Positions 11,847-23,800 of a stretch of 64,000 nt of DNA are shown piece after piece (the first letter of the stretch is position 1; each line of letters starts with the position of its first letter). Under the pieces are notes generated by a model. That model was given only the letters and a program-made list of their open reading frames with translations, was not told the DNA's origin and did not search any database. The translations under genes were made by a program, and so were the position numbers. The DNA is from Moesziomyces globuligerus (taxonomy: Eukaryota; Basidiomycota; Ustilaginomycetes; Ustilaginales; Ustilaginaceae): assembly GCA_030849465.1 (NCBI GenBank), contig JARVLF010000005.1:248001-312000 (forward strand). Reading direction: 5' to 3'.

Positions 11847-12463
11847 AACCCGTTTTTTCTTGACATCTACCGCCGCCGACCGAAGCGGCATTCCTGAACC
11901 CGCACTTCGATCGAGCTGCAGGAGTCGCCTTGGGTGCTCGCCTATGGCCGAGAGCATCCTCGATTCCATGCAGCCGCAGCTGTCAACGAAGGTGTCGAAA
12001 TGAAAAGCCGACGTCGAGTTGCATCGATCGAGCTTGCGGCGGCAGCATCGGGGATTCGCTCTCGATCGGGGATGAAATCGGTCTCATGGACCCCGACCGT
12101 CCATACAGGCAGACAAGACAGCCGAAGTGAAGTCGCAGCCATGGTACGTACCTTTGCCGGTGGACGACTGGGAGAAGTGTCGAGTCTGACGGTGATGTAG
12201 GTTGAGGAAAGTGGTGGTGTCAACGAGAGAGGCTGGGACGAGCTTGTTTTGTAGTTCGAGAAGAAAGCGGCTCATCGGGGGGAGTAAAAAGGCGAGCAAA
12301 GGAATGGACCTGTTGGGGCATAACTTAACTTGCAGGTCATCCAACCTGGCTCGGCTGCGGTTGAGCCGAGGCAGATGGGAGCTAGCGATCAGAAGCTTGA
12401 CTCTCAGCCGCATCGTCAGGGAGCGCGGGCGCAAAGTGCGCAGCCGGCTGAGCGAGATGGCTA

Positions 12464-12472
12464 ATCTGATAA
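12464..12472 (+). promoter_or_regulatory. Iron-type GATA site ATCTGATAA (site A)
   Basis: Exact match to ATCWGATAA, the extended consensus of fungal iron-responsive GATA repressors (Urbs1/SreA/Sre1 family). It is 2.3 kb upstream of the sid2 ATG and 2.9 kb upstream of the sid1 ATG. Confidence 0.8.
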
Positions 12473-12550
12473 AATTTTTCGGCTTCGCATCAGGAGCCAC
12501 TCGGCCAGAGAATCACAGAACGACTTTCTGTGCATTCTTTCTCATCCCTC

Positions 12551-12560
12551 GAGCCAATCG
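12551..12560 (+). promoter_or_regulatory. CCAAT box in repeated 10-mer GAGCCAATCG (copy 1)
   Basis: GAGCCAATCG is repeated exactly, in the same orientation, at 13671-13680. It lies 79 bp downstream of GATA site A. Confidence 0.45.
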
Positions 12561-13024
12561 GGTCGGACCCAGCCGCACAAGGATGGCGGTGGCGGAGCGA
12601 GGTGCAGAGAACAAGGTATTCCCGTCACGACCGAAGGGAGGGATGGATCCAGAAGGACGGAGCCGGGTCCCGCACGCACATTGCTTCTCGGTGCATAAAC
12701 CAAACTCTTGGTTCTGTATTGTAGTGTGTCGATGGCGCCGAATCACGTTGTCAGGTTGGTCGTCTGTAGTGGCAGCGGCGGTGTGTGGTTGGGCGGCTCG
12801 CAGTGTGCGGTAGAGTACGAACAGGCTCGGAGGGGATGCGCATTCTTGGCAAGGTTTGAAGGCGCGGTTCCGAGTTTGCACTAGTGCAAGGTGTTGCAGA
12901 CGATGCAGCTCTAGATGAGCCAAGACTTTTCTTTGCGGGCGCACCACCGTTCTGCGGGAGCCGCTGTAGAGGGAGGGCATGGCGTACGAATCGGATAAGA
13001 TCGCGCCAGCACATGCGATGAGCC

Positions 13025-13033
13025 ATCTGATAA
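13025..13033 (+). promoter_or_regulatory. Iron-type GATA site ATCTGATAA (site B)
   Basis: Exact ATCTGATAA; with two flanking bases it shares CCATCTGATAA with site C. A nearby GGATAA at 12993-12998 lacks the consensus base before GATA. Confidence 0.8.
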
Positions 13034-13394
13034 AAAAACTTGCTGCATTTCACGCGCCGCCCATCTTGTGTCGGCTCGATAGGTCGCAAGGTGATCGACG
13101 AGCAGCCAAAGCGCACGAGCCGAGCGAACAACAGACCAACGGTTTTCGGAGCTCGGCGTGGGCTCGCGAGCACGCGGTCGACTCGGCAAGCATCCAAAGG
13201 ATGGATGCATGTGCGCATGCATGCACTCTGACTCAACTCGGCGCATGGTATGACGGAAGTGACCAAAAACACTGGCGCTGCCCTTCCGAGTTCAGCCAGC
13301 TCCCCACGCGAGTTGTTGCCAAGAAGTTGCAAACGGAGGAAGCACGCTCCGCCGCTCCGTCATCTGGGCTGCAGACAAAAATTTTCATTTCACC

Positions 13395-13403
13395 ATCTGA
13401 TAA
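13395..13403 (+). promoter_or_regulatory. Iron-type GATA site ATCTGATAA (site C)
   Basis: Exact ATCTGATAA in the same orientation as sites A, B and D. It is 1.4 kb upstream of the sid2 start codon. Confidence 0.8.
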
Positions 13404-13573
13404 GATCACCTCCTTTGCGCACGGGCCGAACCGCTCAACCGTGCCACCACGCTCATCCACAATTTGGCCGCGCCGATTCTTCCCGAAGCGCCAGCGGGTG
13501 AGAGGCCTCTATGCGCGTTGCAGTCTTGGCGCTGTCCTGCTGCGGCAACGTCGATGCGAGGGTGGAAGCGATG

Positions 13574-13590
13574 ATTGGATTATCTGATAA
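13574..13590. promoter_or_regulatory. Composite CCAAT / inverted GATAA element (site D)
   Basis: Site D (ATCTGATAA at 13582-13590) is part of TTATCTGATAA (13580-13590), two inverted GATAA cores with one base between them. An ATTGG (CCAAT on the minus strand) sits at 13574-13578, one base away. This is the only place here where the two motif types adjoin. Iron-control elements that combine CCAAT, HapX and GATA sites are known in Aspergillus; that this one works likewise is inferred. Confidence 0.75.
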
Positions 13591-13670
13591 CCCCGCTGCC
13601 CTCCCCTCTCCGGCCCGCTCGAGCGCCTGCTTGGTCGCAATGCGAGACTCGGAGCCGGCCTTGACCTCCC

Positions 13671-13680
13671 GAGCCAATCG
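13671..13680 (+). promoter_or_regulatory. CCAAT box in repeated 10-mer GAGCCAATCG (copy 2)
   Basis: Exact direct copy of 12551-12560, 80 bp downstream of the composite GATA element. Copy 1 lies about the same distance (79 bp) downstream of GATA site A. Confidence 0.45.
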
Positions 13681-13929
13681 AAGCTCGAGCTGAACCAGAT
13701 CCGATTCTTGGCTGGCGTCGAAGCCCACCGACGCAGTGCAAGCATGGGGTCCATGACTCGATCCGCTCTACTTGAAGCCGCCAAGGCCGACAAGAGCTGC
13801 TTCTGTGAGCAGCCCTCGCGCAGACAGCTGGCTGGCTCCGTCTCCGGACCGAGCTCGAGACTCAAAAAGCTGGCCCGTAGCATGATGCTCGATGCCGAGG
13901 GCAGGAAGCAAGCGGTCGGGGCGAGGTAG

Positions 13930-13939
13930 GATTGGTCGA
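13930..13939 (-). promoter_or_regulatory. CCAAT box in repeated 10-mer TCGACCAATC (copy 3)
   Basis: Minus-strand copy of the same 10-mer found at 10355-10364 and 10941-10950. It is the CCAAT box nearest to sid2, about 0.9 kb upstream of its start codon. Confidence 0.45.
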
Positions 13940-14660
13940 TTCACCGGGGATCGGGCCGAAGTTCGATCCACCTGTGACGCAAGGTCGACCGGAGCGAGTC
14001 TCCAGACGGCGGTCGGCTTGAGCCGGCATTCATTTTGGAGCCAGTCTAGCTAGCGCAGAAACGGCTTGCAAAAGCAAACAAAGGCGACCCTCCCGAATTT
14101 CCTGGATGTACAGCACATGCAGAGAGATGAATCCTGGGTGTGGTTCCGTCACCTCCACCTCTCCGCTGGCTTGCAGATCGACGCCAGCCAAACGCCCCGA
14201 AGCTCTGGCCCTCAAAACCAAAAAAAAAGAAAGGGTCCAGCCAAAGGCCAGCCTCGCGCACCGCGTCAGGCGTTGGCCGTTGACGGTGGGTGCTGCGATT
14301 TTAGAAGATCCTCACCGGCGAGCGCTGGACAAGTCGAGATGGCATGAGCAGACGAGGGATGGCGAAAGACGGATGCTGCCGACCAAAGACCAAACGGTCC
14401 CAGAAGCCAAATCCGCACCGAGACGGTAGCGCCCGCTCAGTCGTTTGCGAGAGAAGCTCGCCCTTGCTTCTTCCTTTGCGGATCACCCGAACGAGCTTGC
14501 CGCTCGCTTGCTGCCTTATAGACGCTGCTCCCATCGGTACATCCGCTTCAGCCACTGCCTTTGCATCCATATCGGCATCCACGCATCCACCATCCCGCAA
14601 GCACGCGCACCAGAGCGTCACTTTCTTCCTGACCTCACCGCAGCGCAACCAAGACAGTCG

Positions 14661-14752
14661 GTAAGTAGACACCACCTTCCGCGTCCACAATCGTCGAGCA
14701 CGATAGAGCTCATGCTAACCTCATTGCTCGTGCCTTGACTCCTCCGAACCAG
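14661..14752 (+). other. Probable intron in the sid2 5' UTR
   Basis: A 92-nt interval with donor GTAAGT (14661-14666), branch TGCTAACC (CTAAC at 14715-14719) and acceptor CAG ending at 14752. It matches the other introns of the window in length and signals. It lies 58 nt before the sid2 ATG and contains no coding sequence. A TTATAG at 14516-14521 may be the TATA element upstream of it. Confidence 0.6.
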
Positions 14753-14810
14753 TGCGGATCCTCAGCAAAGCTATCGAAACCAGCAGCAAGACGCTTCCTC
14801 CCCATTCACC

Positions 14811-17800
14811 ATGTCGCACGCTCCCTTCCCGGACGTCACCGGTCTGCGCACCTCGGGACCCGACTTCTCTCGCGTCGGCCCGCACTGCACGCTCTCGCGC
14901 GTGCAACATTCGCTTCCATTGCCTCCCCAAACAGCGCTCCAATTCGCAAACCACGACCTCAGCCTTGCCCTCCTTTCCGTTTGGTCCGCCGTCCTCTTCC
15001 ACTACGGCTCCCACGAGGCATCCAACATCGAAGTCCTCCATACCTCCCGCCACGGCGACGAGTGCATTCTTCCACTCGACTTCGAGAAACAACGCGAGCT
15101 CACCTACTTCACCCCTGCTCAGCTCGCAAGCATCGTCGATGCAGCAAGGCAAAACTGCTCTCCTGCCATTCAACTCGACCACGGTTACGCCGCCTTCTAC
15201 GAGCCAGACGCCTCCAACCAGCCTCCAAGCTACTTTGAAGCACTCACACTCAAGACAAGGCCCGAAGTCTCGCTAGCTCTCTCCTACCATCTTCCGGCTG
15301 CCGATCAGCTGCTCCTCGAGCTCAAGGCGGCTCCCGCCGTGCACTCGGACCAGTCCGCCCTCCTCCAGTTGCGCCAGGTCGCAGCGCTCCTCCAGTCCTA
15401 CCTCCAAGATGCAGAGCAGCACGCCTTGTCCGTCGAACGCTTCGACTGGAGCCTCCGCGCTGCCGACAACCCAAACTACGTCCATCTACCCGACCCCAAC
15501 TACCTCCACGACCGACATGCAGACAGGCTCGAGACCGAATTCGAGTACTTTGCCCACACCACTCCAGACGCGCTGGCTCTCGACTTCCGCTTCGATCTCA
15601 ACGACCACCAATCAACCAAGTGGACCTATGCACAGATGAACGAGCGCGCAGACAAGCTCAAGCAACTCCTCTGGAGCCATGGCATCGGTTCGGCAAGCGC
15701 CGACCCGCAGCAAGATCACATCGTGGCGCTTTACCTCGAAAAGAGCCCCGAGACTTACCTCTCCTTCATCGGCGTCCTCAAGGCCGGCGCAGCCTGGTGT
15801 CCCATCGACACCGACTGGCCCGCTTCCAGAAGGCAGGCACTCCTCGCAAAGTCAAACGCCAAGGTCGTCCTCACCCACGACGACAACATCTCCAAGCAGC
15901 TCCAGCACGATCTCCAGAGCCAAGAGGTCACCAACAAGGGTGGCATGAAGGCCATCCGCCTCGATCAGCTCGACGACGAGCTGCACAATGTCCAACAGCA
16001 ACCAGCCTCCTCCGAGTCTCGATCCATACGTCAGCTCGCCTACATGATCTGGACTTCAGGCACCACCGGTCTGCCCAAGGGCGTCGGCATCCAGCACGAG
16101 GCCATCATCCAAGCCATGCGCGCCTTGCGCCTCTACATCCCCTACGGAAAGGACAAGATCGGCACAGACCAGATCAGATACCTCCAGTATTCCGCCTACA
16201 ACTTTGATCTCTCCATCATGGACTGCTTCTACACCTGGGGCTTCGGTGGAACCATCTGCTCCTGTCCGCGTGGCGTCCTCCTCCAAGATCTCGTCGAGGT
16301 CGGCAACAGCATCCAACCCACCCACACGCTTCTTACGCCCGCCGTCATGGCCATGACCGAGCGTCATCGCGTCCCAAGCCTCAAGGTCGTCATCTCTGGC
16401 GGCGAGAAGCTCAGCCAGGTCGTTGCCGACGAGTGGAGCAACGACTGCTGCCTCCTCAACCTCTACGGCCCTGCAGAGGCCACCCTCATCGCCATGAACC
16501 GTCGCGTGCCCTTCCGAGACCGCGTCAAGGCTCCCAACATCGGCGTCGCTCTTCCCACCGTCTCGTGCCACGCTCTCGACAGGCACGATCGCGTCGTCAT
16601 CAAGGGCGCCGTCGGCGAACTCGTGCTTGGCGGTCCACAGCTCGCGCGCGGCTACGTCGGCGATCCCGTCAAGACCGCCGACAAATTCTTCCCGCATCCG
16701 CAGCTCGGCCGCGTCTACCGCACCGGCGACCTCGTCCGCCAGCTCGACAACCAGGAGTTCGAGTACCTCGGACGCATCGACGACCAGGTCAAGATCAACG
16801 GCATCCGCATCGAGCTCCTCGAGATCAACGCCGCCATCAAAAACAGCCATGACCGCATCAAAGATTCCGAAACCATGGCCTTCCCCAAGCGAGACAACGA
16901 GAGCGAGCAGCAGATCATCAACTTTTCCGCCCTTCCTGGCGGAACTCCTGGCGAGCTGCTGCGCACCGACCAAGAGGCCGTCGGAGTCGCACGCCAGCTC
17001 CAGATCAATGCAAAGCAGAACCTGCCCTCGTACATGGTGCCCAACCTCTTTGTCATCCTCTCCCACTTCCCGCGCACCTCGAGCGCCAAGATCGACCGCG
17101 TGGCCCTCAAGAACGTCCTCGCCACCTTCGACCAGCTCGACTGGGAGAACAAGATCGCCAACGACGGCGACCTCGATCACGACGATGCACCGGCATCCGA
17201 GGCCGAAGCGTGCCTCCGCAAGTGGCTCGCCAAGCTCTGCAACGTCGACGCCGCCAAGATTGGGCGCAAGACGCCTTTTACCAGCGTCGGCCTCGACTCG
17301 ATCCGTGCCATGTCCTTCTCCCAGCGCGTCTCGCAGGAAGGCTTCTCGGTCTCCGTTCTCGATGTCGCTCGCTTCCCCACCCTCAAGGCCCTGGGAGAGC
17401 ACCTGGCGAGCTCGGAATCTTCCACCAGCGAGCGCACTCTGCGAGCGAACGAGTTCCTTGCGCGATGGGACGGTGCTTTCCGACAGCCCGTTGTCGAGTG
17501 GTTGCGTCAGAAGGGCAAGACCGAGCACACCGAGGCAGACATCCAATCGGTCCTTCCTTGTACCCCGTTGCAGGAAGGTATGCTGGCCGAGTCCCAACGT
17601 GATGCGTTGAGCTACCGCATCCAACGACAGTATCAGCTTCCGTCGGACTGCGACTTGGAGCGTCTCCGTCGCGCTCTCACTCGCACCGTCGAGCACTTCG
17701 ACAGCTTGCGGACGTCGTTCGCCGACGTAGGCTCCCTCGATATCGACCCGAGCAGCCACGCATGGCCCTTCCAGCCGCACTTCTTGCAGGTCGTCTGGAA

Positions 17801-20800
17801 GCAGTGCACGCCCCGGATCGAGCACTTGGAGGCTAATGACAGCGACGACATCCAAGAGGCTATCCTTGCGAGGGCAAAGTCGCTGCGCCTGGATCCCTTC
17901 GAACCCGCGCCGCCAGTTGCCTTCTTGCTCGTCACGCAAGGATCACTCTCCTCCCTGGTCTTCGTGGCTCATCACAGCACTTATGATGCGCGCTCGCTGG
18001 GCATCTTTGAGGACTACGTCGAAGCGCTCTACAAGGAGAGTACGCCGCCTCCCTCACAGCAGTTCTCGGTAGCACTCTCGCACATTCTCCCAATCGACGA
18101 AGACGAGGCGCGCCGACATTCCGATGTCTGGGCCAAGGCCTTGGCCGCTTATCCCAAGGGCGAAGTGGTCCAGTTTCCGACCCTGTCCCTTGTCAATCCC
18201 ATCGAGGGTGACAAAGGCGAAGCCAATCTGCACGAATCGCACTACAGGCAGGCCAGCCCGCAGTGGTCGGACGTCGAGGCTGTCTGTCGACGTCTCGGCG
18301 TGTCCGCCCGTCCTCTGATCCAGACGGCTTGGGCCGTGGTTCTCTCGGCCTACATCGAGTCGCAGCACCTCGTGCTTGGGGACTCGGTCTCCGGCCGAAC
18401 CTCGTCCGCCGATCTCGACCAGGTGTACGGTCCGGTGCTGTCCACGGTGCCTGTCCCGTTTGTTCTGCGCCCCGAGCAGACGCTCGCCAAGCTGGTCAAG
18501 GAGGTCCACGCCTTCCACGCCTCGGTGATGGAGGCTCAGCACACCGATCTCGGCGCCATCCGCAAGATGCTCCAGGTCCCGCCGCGAGAGCCGCTCTTCC
18601 ACTCGGTCTTCGTCCTGGAACCAGCTCCCTCGCACGACGATGCGGCAACCGACGCCGACTTCCGCCTGATCAAGCTCGCCGATCTCGGTGTGGCGACCGA
18701 GCACGTGCTGGGTGTCGAGGTGCTTCCCGGCTCGGACGGCTCAATCAAGCTCGGCCTGAGCTGGCAGAAGAGCCTCATCAGCCAGGCGTTCGGCAAGGTC
18801 CTTCTGGACCAGTTCGACCGCAGCCTGTCCGCGCTTTGCAAGTCCAGCGACGTCAGCGTCGAGTCCGTCCTGCGTGATGACTCGAGCGCCAAGCAAAGCC
18901 CACACCTCTACTCAGTGACAGGAGCTGGTGCTTCACAGCAGCAGCACGCGGCCTTTACGAGCGTGGCAGACTCGCTCAATCGAGCAGCAATCTCCAGCAA
19001 TGCACGCGCCGTCGAGATCTACCACGAGCTTCCCGACTCGGCGTCGCTTCGTCGCGCCGCATCGACCATCTCCTACACGGAGCTGGAAAGGGCCAGTCAG
19101 GGGGTGGCAAGCTTGCTGAGACATTTGCCACGCAACTCGGTCGTCGGAGTCTGTCTCGAGCGCAGCCTCGAGAGCTACATCGTCCCACTGGCGATTCTCA
19201 AGGCTGGCCACGCCTACTTGCCGCTTGATGCGACTCTGCCGACGGAGAGGAAGAAGGAGCTGCTGGAAGACAGTGGTGCGGCTCTCGTGATCACTGCGGG
19301 CGACGAGCTAGTGCCGGATGCGTCTGCTGGCGTGCAGCGCATGGATGTCCAGTCGCCGAGCTTCCAAGACGCAGTTCGCGGATCGAAGGCTGCTGACGAA
19401 GCGCATTCGGTCCAGGTCTCGCCCAACGACGTCGCTTTCATCATTTACACCTCTGGCTCGACCGGTAAGCCCAAGGGATGTCTGCTGACGCAGGCCAACC
19501 TGGCCGCGACGATCGACGGATTCCATACCTCGTACGAGGCAGCAGCACCGGGCTCCTTTGAGCCTGGCGTCCGATTCCTGGCGCGTTCTGCCGAGGCGTT
19601 CGACGTGCACCTGCTCGAGATCTTCCTCTCGCTGCGAGTGGGCGCGACGATCGTCACGGGGCCGCGAGCTCTGGTGCACGACGACATTGCCAAAACGCTG
19701 ACCACGCTCGAGATCACGCACGCGTGCGTCGTGCCCTCGCTCTTCTTCACTAAGGGCGTGCGCGTGCGGCCAGAAGATGTCACCTCGCTGCGAGTGCTCA
19801 TCATCGGAGGCGAGGCGCTCACGCAGGACCTCTGCCAGCTGTGGGGAAGCGAGGGAGCCGAGAGACCGGTGTTGCTGAATGCCTACGGCCCCAGTGAGGC
19901 GTGCATCGGCAACTCGGTCGCGCGCATCGGCAAACGCTCTCGTCCAAGCAACATCGGCAAGCCCTTCCCGGGCACCCGGTATCTCGTCCTCAAAGAGGTG
20001 GCGGGACGCCTCGTCCCGACGCTCCGCGGCGAGCCTGGTGAGCTCTGTATCGGTGGCGACCAGGTGGCAAGGGGCTACCTGAACCGCCCTGACGCTGCCT
20101 CTTTTGTTGAGTACGATGGACAGCGCGTATATCGGACGGGCGATATGGTGCGCCTGCATCCGAGCGACGAGGCCGAGTACCTCGGTCGCATGGACGGGTC
20201 CCAGGTCAAGGTCCGTGGCGCTCGCCTCGAGCTCGGCGAGGTAGACAGCGCACTTTCAACGTGTCTGAACAAGGAGCTGGGCCAGGGCGGCTCGGCCGTC
20301 ACGATCCACGCTGATCATCCCAAGATCGACGGACCCGCGCGTCTGGTGTCGTTCTTCGCACACGAGACGGCGAGGTTCAAGCAAGACGACGTCAGAGACA
20401 AGTCGTCGCTGCTGCTCCAGGCGCGCGAGGCTGCCCAGCGTGCAGCCGAGCTCAGGCGACGCGTGCGCGCAAGGCTGCCGCAGTACATGGTTCCGAGCCT
20501 TGTGCTCCCGCTCGCGTTCCTTCCGATCGCGTCGCTGTCGGGCAAAGCAGACCGCCGCTTCCTTAAGGAGCTCTACCACTCCATCGACCCCAGTTTCACC
20601 TCGGCCCCGAGCGACCAGCAGCAGAGGGAGCTCAACAGCACCGAGCAGGCCGTGGCGGAGATCGTGCAGGCCTCGGTCCGGCTCGCCGCCGACGTCAAGC
20701 TCACCCCCGAGCTCGATCTCATCATGGCAGGGCTGGACAGCCTTAGCGTCGTGACGCTGTCGAGCCGACTGCGCAGCAAGGGCTTCAACGTCTCGGTGGC

Positions 20801-23800
20801 TGCCATTATGAATGAGCCCACGCTCGAAGCCATCGCTCGCCACGCCTCCAAGAGTGAGGCACCAGCGACGCGTCAGAGTCAAGACAAGTGGCACAGCCAG
20901 GTTGCAGACCTGACTGCCAAGGTGAAGGCGCTGCCGCAGTACAAGCGGACCGACATCGAGAGGGCGCTGCCCTGCGTTCCCATGCAGGTGGCCTTGGTAT
21001 CACAGGCCCAGTCGGACGAGCGGGACACTCCGCGTTACATCACCACCATCACCATCGATGTGGCGAGTAGGGACTACTCGGCTGAGCAGATCCGAGACGC
21101 CTGGCTGTCGACGCTCGGCCGACACGAGATCTACCGCACCGTCTTCGCCGAAGTCGAGCAAAGCTTGACTCAGGTTGTGCTTTGCCCCGGTTCCGTGGAG
21201 TCTAGCTGGACTTTCGAAGAGCGCGCCATTCCTACTAATTCGGAGCTGGCGCAGTTCCACGCCAGGACGGCGCGAGACATCGTCGGTAGCATCGATGCGC
21301 GTCCTGCGCTCCGCCTCAAGCTGTGGAAGGCCCCGAACGCGGCCCCTTCTATCTCGCTTACCTGTTCTCATGCCATCTACGACGGAGACTCGATCCGGAT
21401 GCTGCTACAGGAGGCGTCGAACCGTCTGGCTGGAAAGACAGACGACGCACCGGCAACGCCCTTCGCCTCTGCGACCCGGTTCATCGTCGGCGATGACGAG
21501 GACGCCGCGAAGAAGTTCTGGACGGAGACGCTGGCCGGCTTCTCGCTGACGCAGGTGCCCAATCTGACTGGCGTGCGGCCCGAGACGCAGGTCAGCCGCG
21601 GCGAGGAGCTCACGATCGCTTCGGTGGTGCCCTTCTCACGCCTCGAATCAGCTGCCCGGGCGATCAAGGTGACGGTGCAGTCGCTGCTGGTCGCCGCCTA
21701 CTCGAGCCTCCTCGGTCTCTATGTCGGCGACGATGATGTGACTCTTGGCCTGGTGCTGTCGGGCCGAAGCATCCCTGTGGACGGCATCGAGGCGATCCAC
21801 GGTCCCTGCGTCACAACGGTCCCGCTCCGACTGACCAACGCCCGGTCCACGAAGCTCGAGGAGCTGTGCACACGCGCCCACCAGACGATCAACGCGGTCC
21901 TTCCGTATCAGCACGTGTCGCTCGCGCAACTCATGCGATGGCTCGACGTATCGCGCTCGCCCTTCGAGGCGCTCTTTTCGTATCTGGGACAGTCAGAGGC
22001 AGCGGCGAAGCCGCAGCTGTTCGTAGAGTCGAGCACCCAGATGGAGCGGGACTACCCACTGGCCATCGAAGTCAGCGCGACGGGCGAGGCGGTCAGCCTT
22101 CACCTCGCCTTCGACGCCAGGTCGATCCCGGCAGAACAGGCCAGGATCATGCTCGCGCAGTACGATCAGCTGCTACACTTGCTGGTCGGCTCCGAGCCCC
22201 AGGCGGAGCATCTCTCGGTCCTCAACAAGGACTGCTACGTGCCGAAGGACACGAGCGAGACCATCGTCTCGCGATTCGCCGAGCATGCACGTAGCACCCC
22301 GGACGCCCCGGCTGTCGTTTTCGCTGCGGACATGCGCACAGCTCCTCAAGTTACTTCGTATGCCGAGCTGGATGCGACGAGTTCGGCGATCGCACGCGGC
22401 CTCGTCGACAAGCCAGGCAAGTTCATCGGCGTCCATCTGCACAAGGAGGGCCCGGAGCTGTATGCTGCGATCCTCGCGGTCTGGAAGGCCGGCAAGGCGT
22501 ATCTGCCGCTCGACCCGACACTGCCAAGCGAGCGACTCGCGTACATGATCGAGTCCGTAGGCGACTGTCCCGTCATCGCCAGTCGCACCACGGCCCAGGG
22601 CTTGGCAGGCTTCAGCTGCGAGGTTCTCGACCTCGCCGACCTGATCGCAGTGCGTTCGGAGCAGCCGCCGCTGCCGGTACCGAGCCTCGAGGATCCGTGC
22701 TACTTGCTCTTCACCTCGGGATCGACGGGCAAGCCCAAGGCGGTGCAGATCAGTCAGCGTGCGATGGCAGGCGTTCTGCACTCGTGGGAACGCATCCTGC
22801 CGCACACGAAGCAGTCGCGCTTCTTGCAGCTCGCCTCGATCGGCTTCGACGTGTCGCTGATCGAGATCTGCATGCCGCTCTCGCTCGGCTTTTCGATCGG
22901 CAGCGCGCCCAAGCAGGAGCTGCTCGACGACCTCACGCAGGCGATCCGCCACCTCGGCATCACGATCGCCGATCTGCCAGCGGCACTCGCAGGCACGGTG
23001 CATCCCGACGACGTCCAGCTCGAGTGGCTCATGAGCGGCGGCGATGTCATCGACTCGCGCGTCGTCGACGAGTGGAGCCAAGCCGGCCGCCTGCTGATCA
23101 ACGCCTGGGGCCCCACCGAGGCGACGATCGGAAACACGCTCGGGCCGGTCCGACCGGGCTCGACCCGCAACGCCGTCGGTCATGTCTATCCCGCCTCGTC
23201 CATGTATGTGCTCCAGGAGGATTCGACACGCATCGTTCCCTCGGGCGCCGTGGGTGAACTCGTGGTCGGCGGACCCCAGGTGGCCGACTGCTACTACGGC
23301 AGAGAGGAGCTGACGGCGGAAAAGTTCATCCGGCTCGAGGACGGCAGCCGCGTCTACCGCACCGGCGATCTCGGCCGCTTCCTGCACGACGGCACGGTCG
23401 AGTGCCTCGGTCGCATCGGCTCCGACCGCCAGGTCAAGGTCAACGGCCAGCGCATGGAGCTCGACGAAGTGTGCGCTGTCCTCGCGAGCCAAAGCGGCGT
23501 GCACGATGCAGACGTGCAGTACCTCAAGCACCCTTCGCTGGGCACCAAGCAGCTCGTTGCATTCGTCGCTCCCTCGGCCGGCTCGGGCAGTGGCGGCATG
23601 CGTGTCCGGGAGGACGAGGCTGCAGTCGAGCTGTGTGTGCGGCTGGAGCACGAGGCGTCCAAGCGGCTGGCGGCGTACATGGTGCCGACGCACTGGATCG
23701 TCACCAGCACCGCGCTGCCGCTGACGCACAACAACAAGACGGACCACCGCGCGCTCGCGGCGTTCTACGCTACGATCGATGCGGCGCTCCTGCGCGCGCT

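Larger units (their letters stand above)
9576..14810. promoter_or_regulatory. sid1-sid2 divergent intergenic control region
   Basis: These 5.2 kb between the two start codons contain no protein I recognise; the short reading frames are not protein-like and overlap one another on both strands. The region carries four ATCTGATAA sites (12464-13590), single WGATAR sites at 10277-10282 (minus) and 11841-11846 (plus), and at least seven CCAAT boxes. It is by far the longest gene-free stretch in the window. In U. maydis, iron repression of sid1 by Urbs1 acts through distal GATA sites upstream of the gene, so the size and content fit a shared iron-responsive region. Which sites serve which gene cannot be told from sequence. 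Confidence 0.85.

Noticed and set aside
12202..12813. A 203-codon frame in the sid1-sid2 region, with several others of similar size
   Set aside because: Overlapping frames on both strands are equally long, no domain is visible, and the sequence contains regulatory motifs.
12993..12998. GGATAA as a fifth iron-GATA site
   Set aside because: The base before GATA is G, outside the consensus, and the ATC flank is missing.
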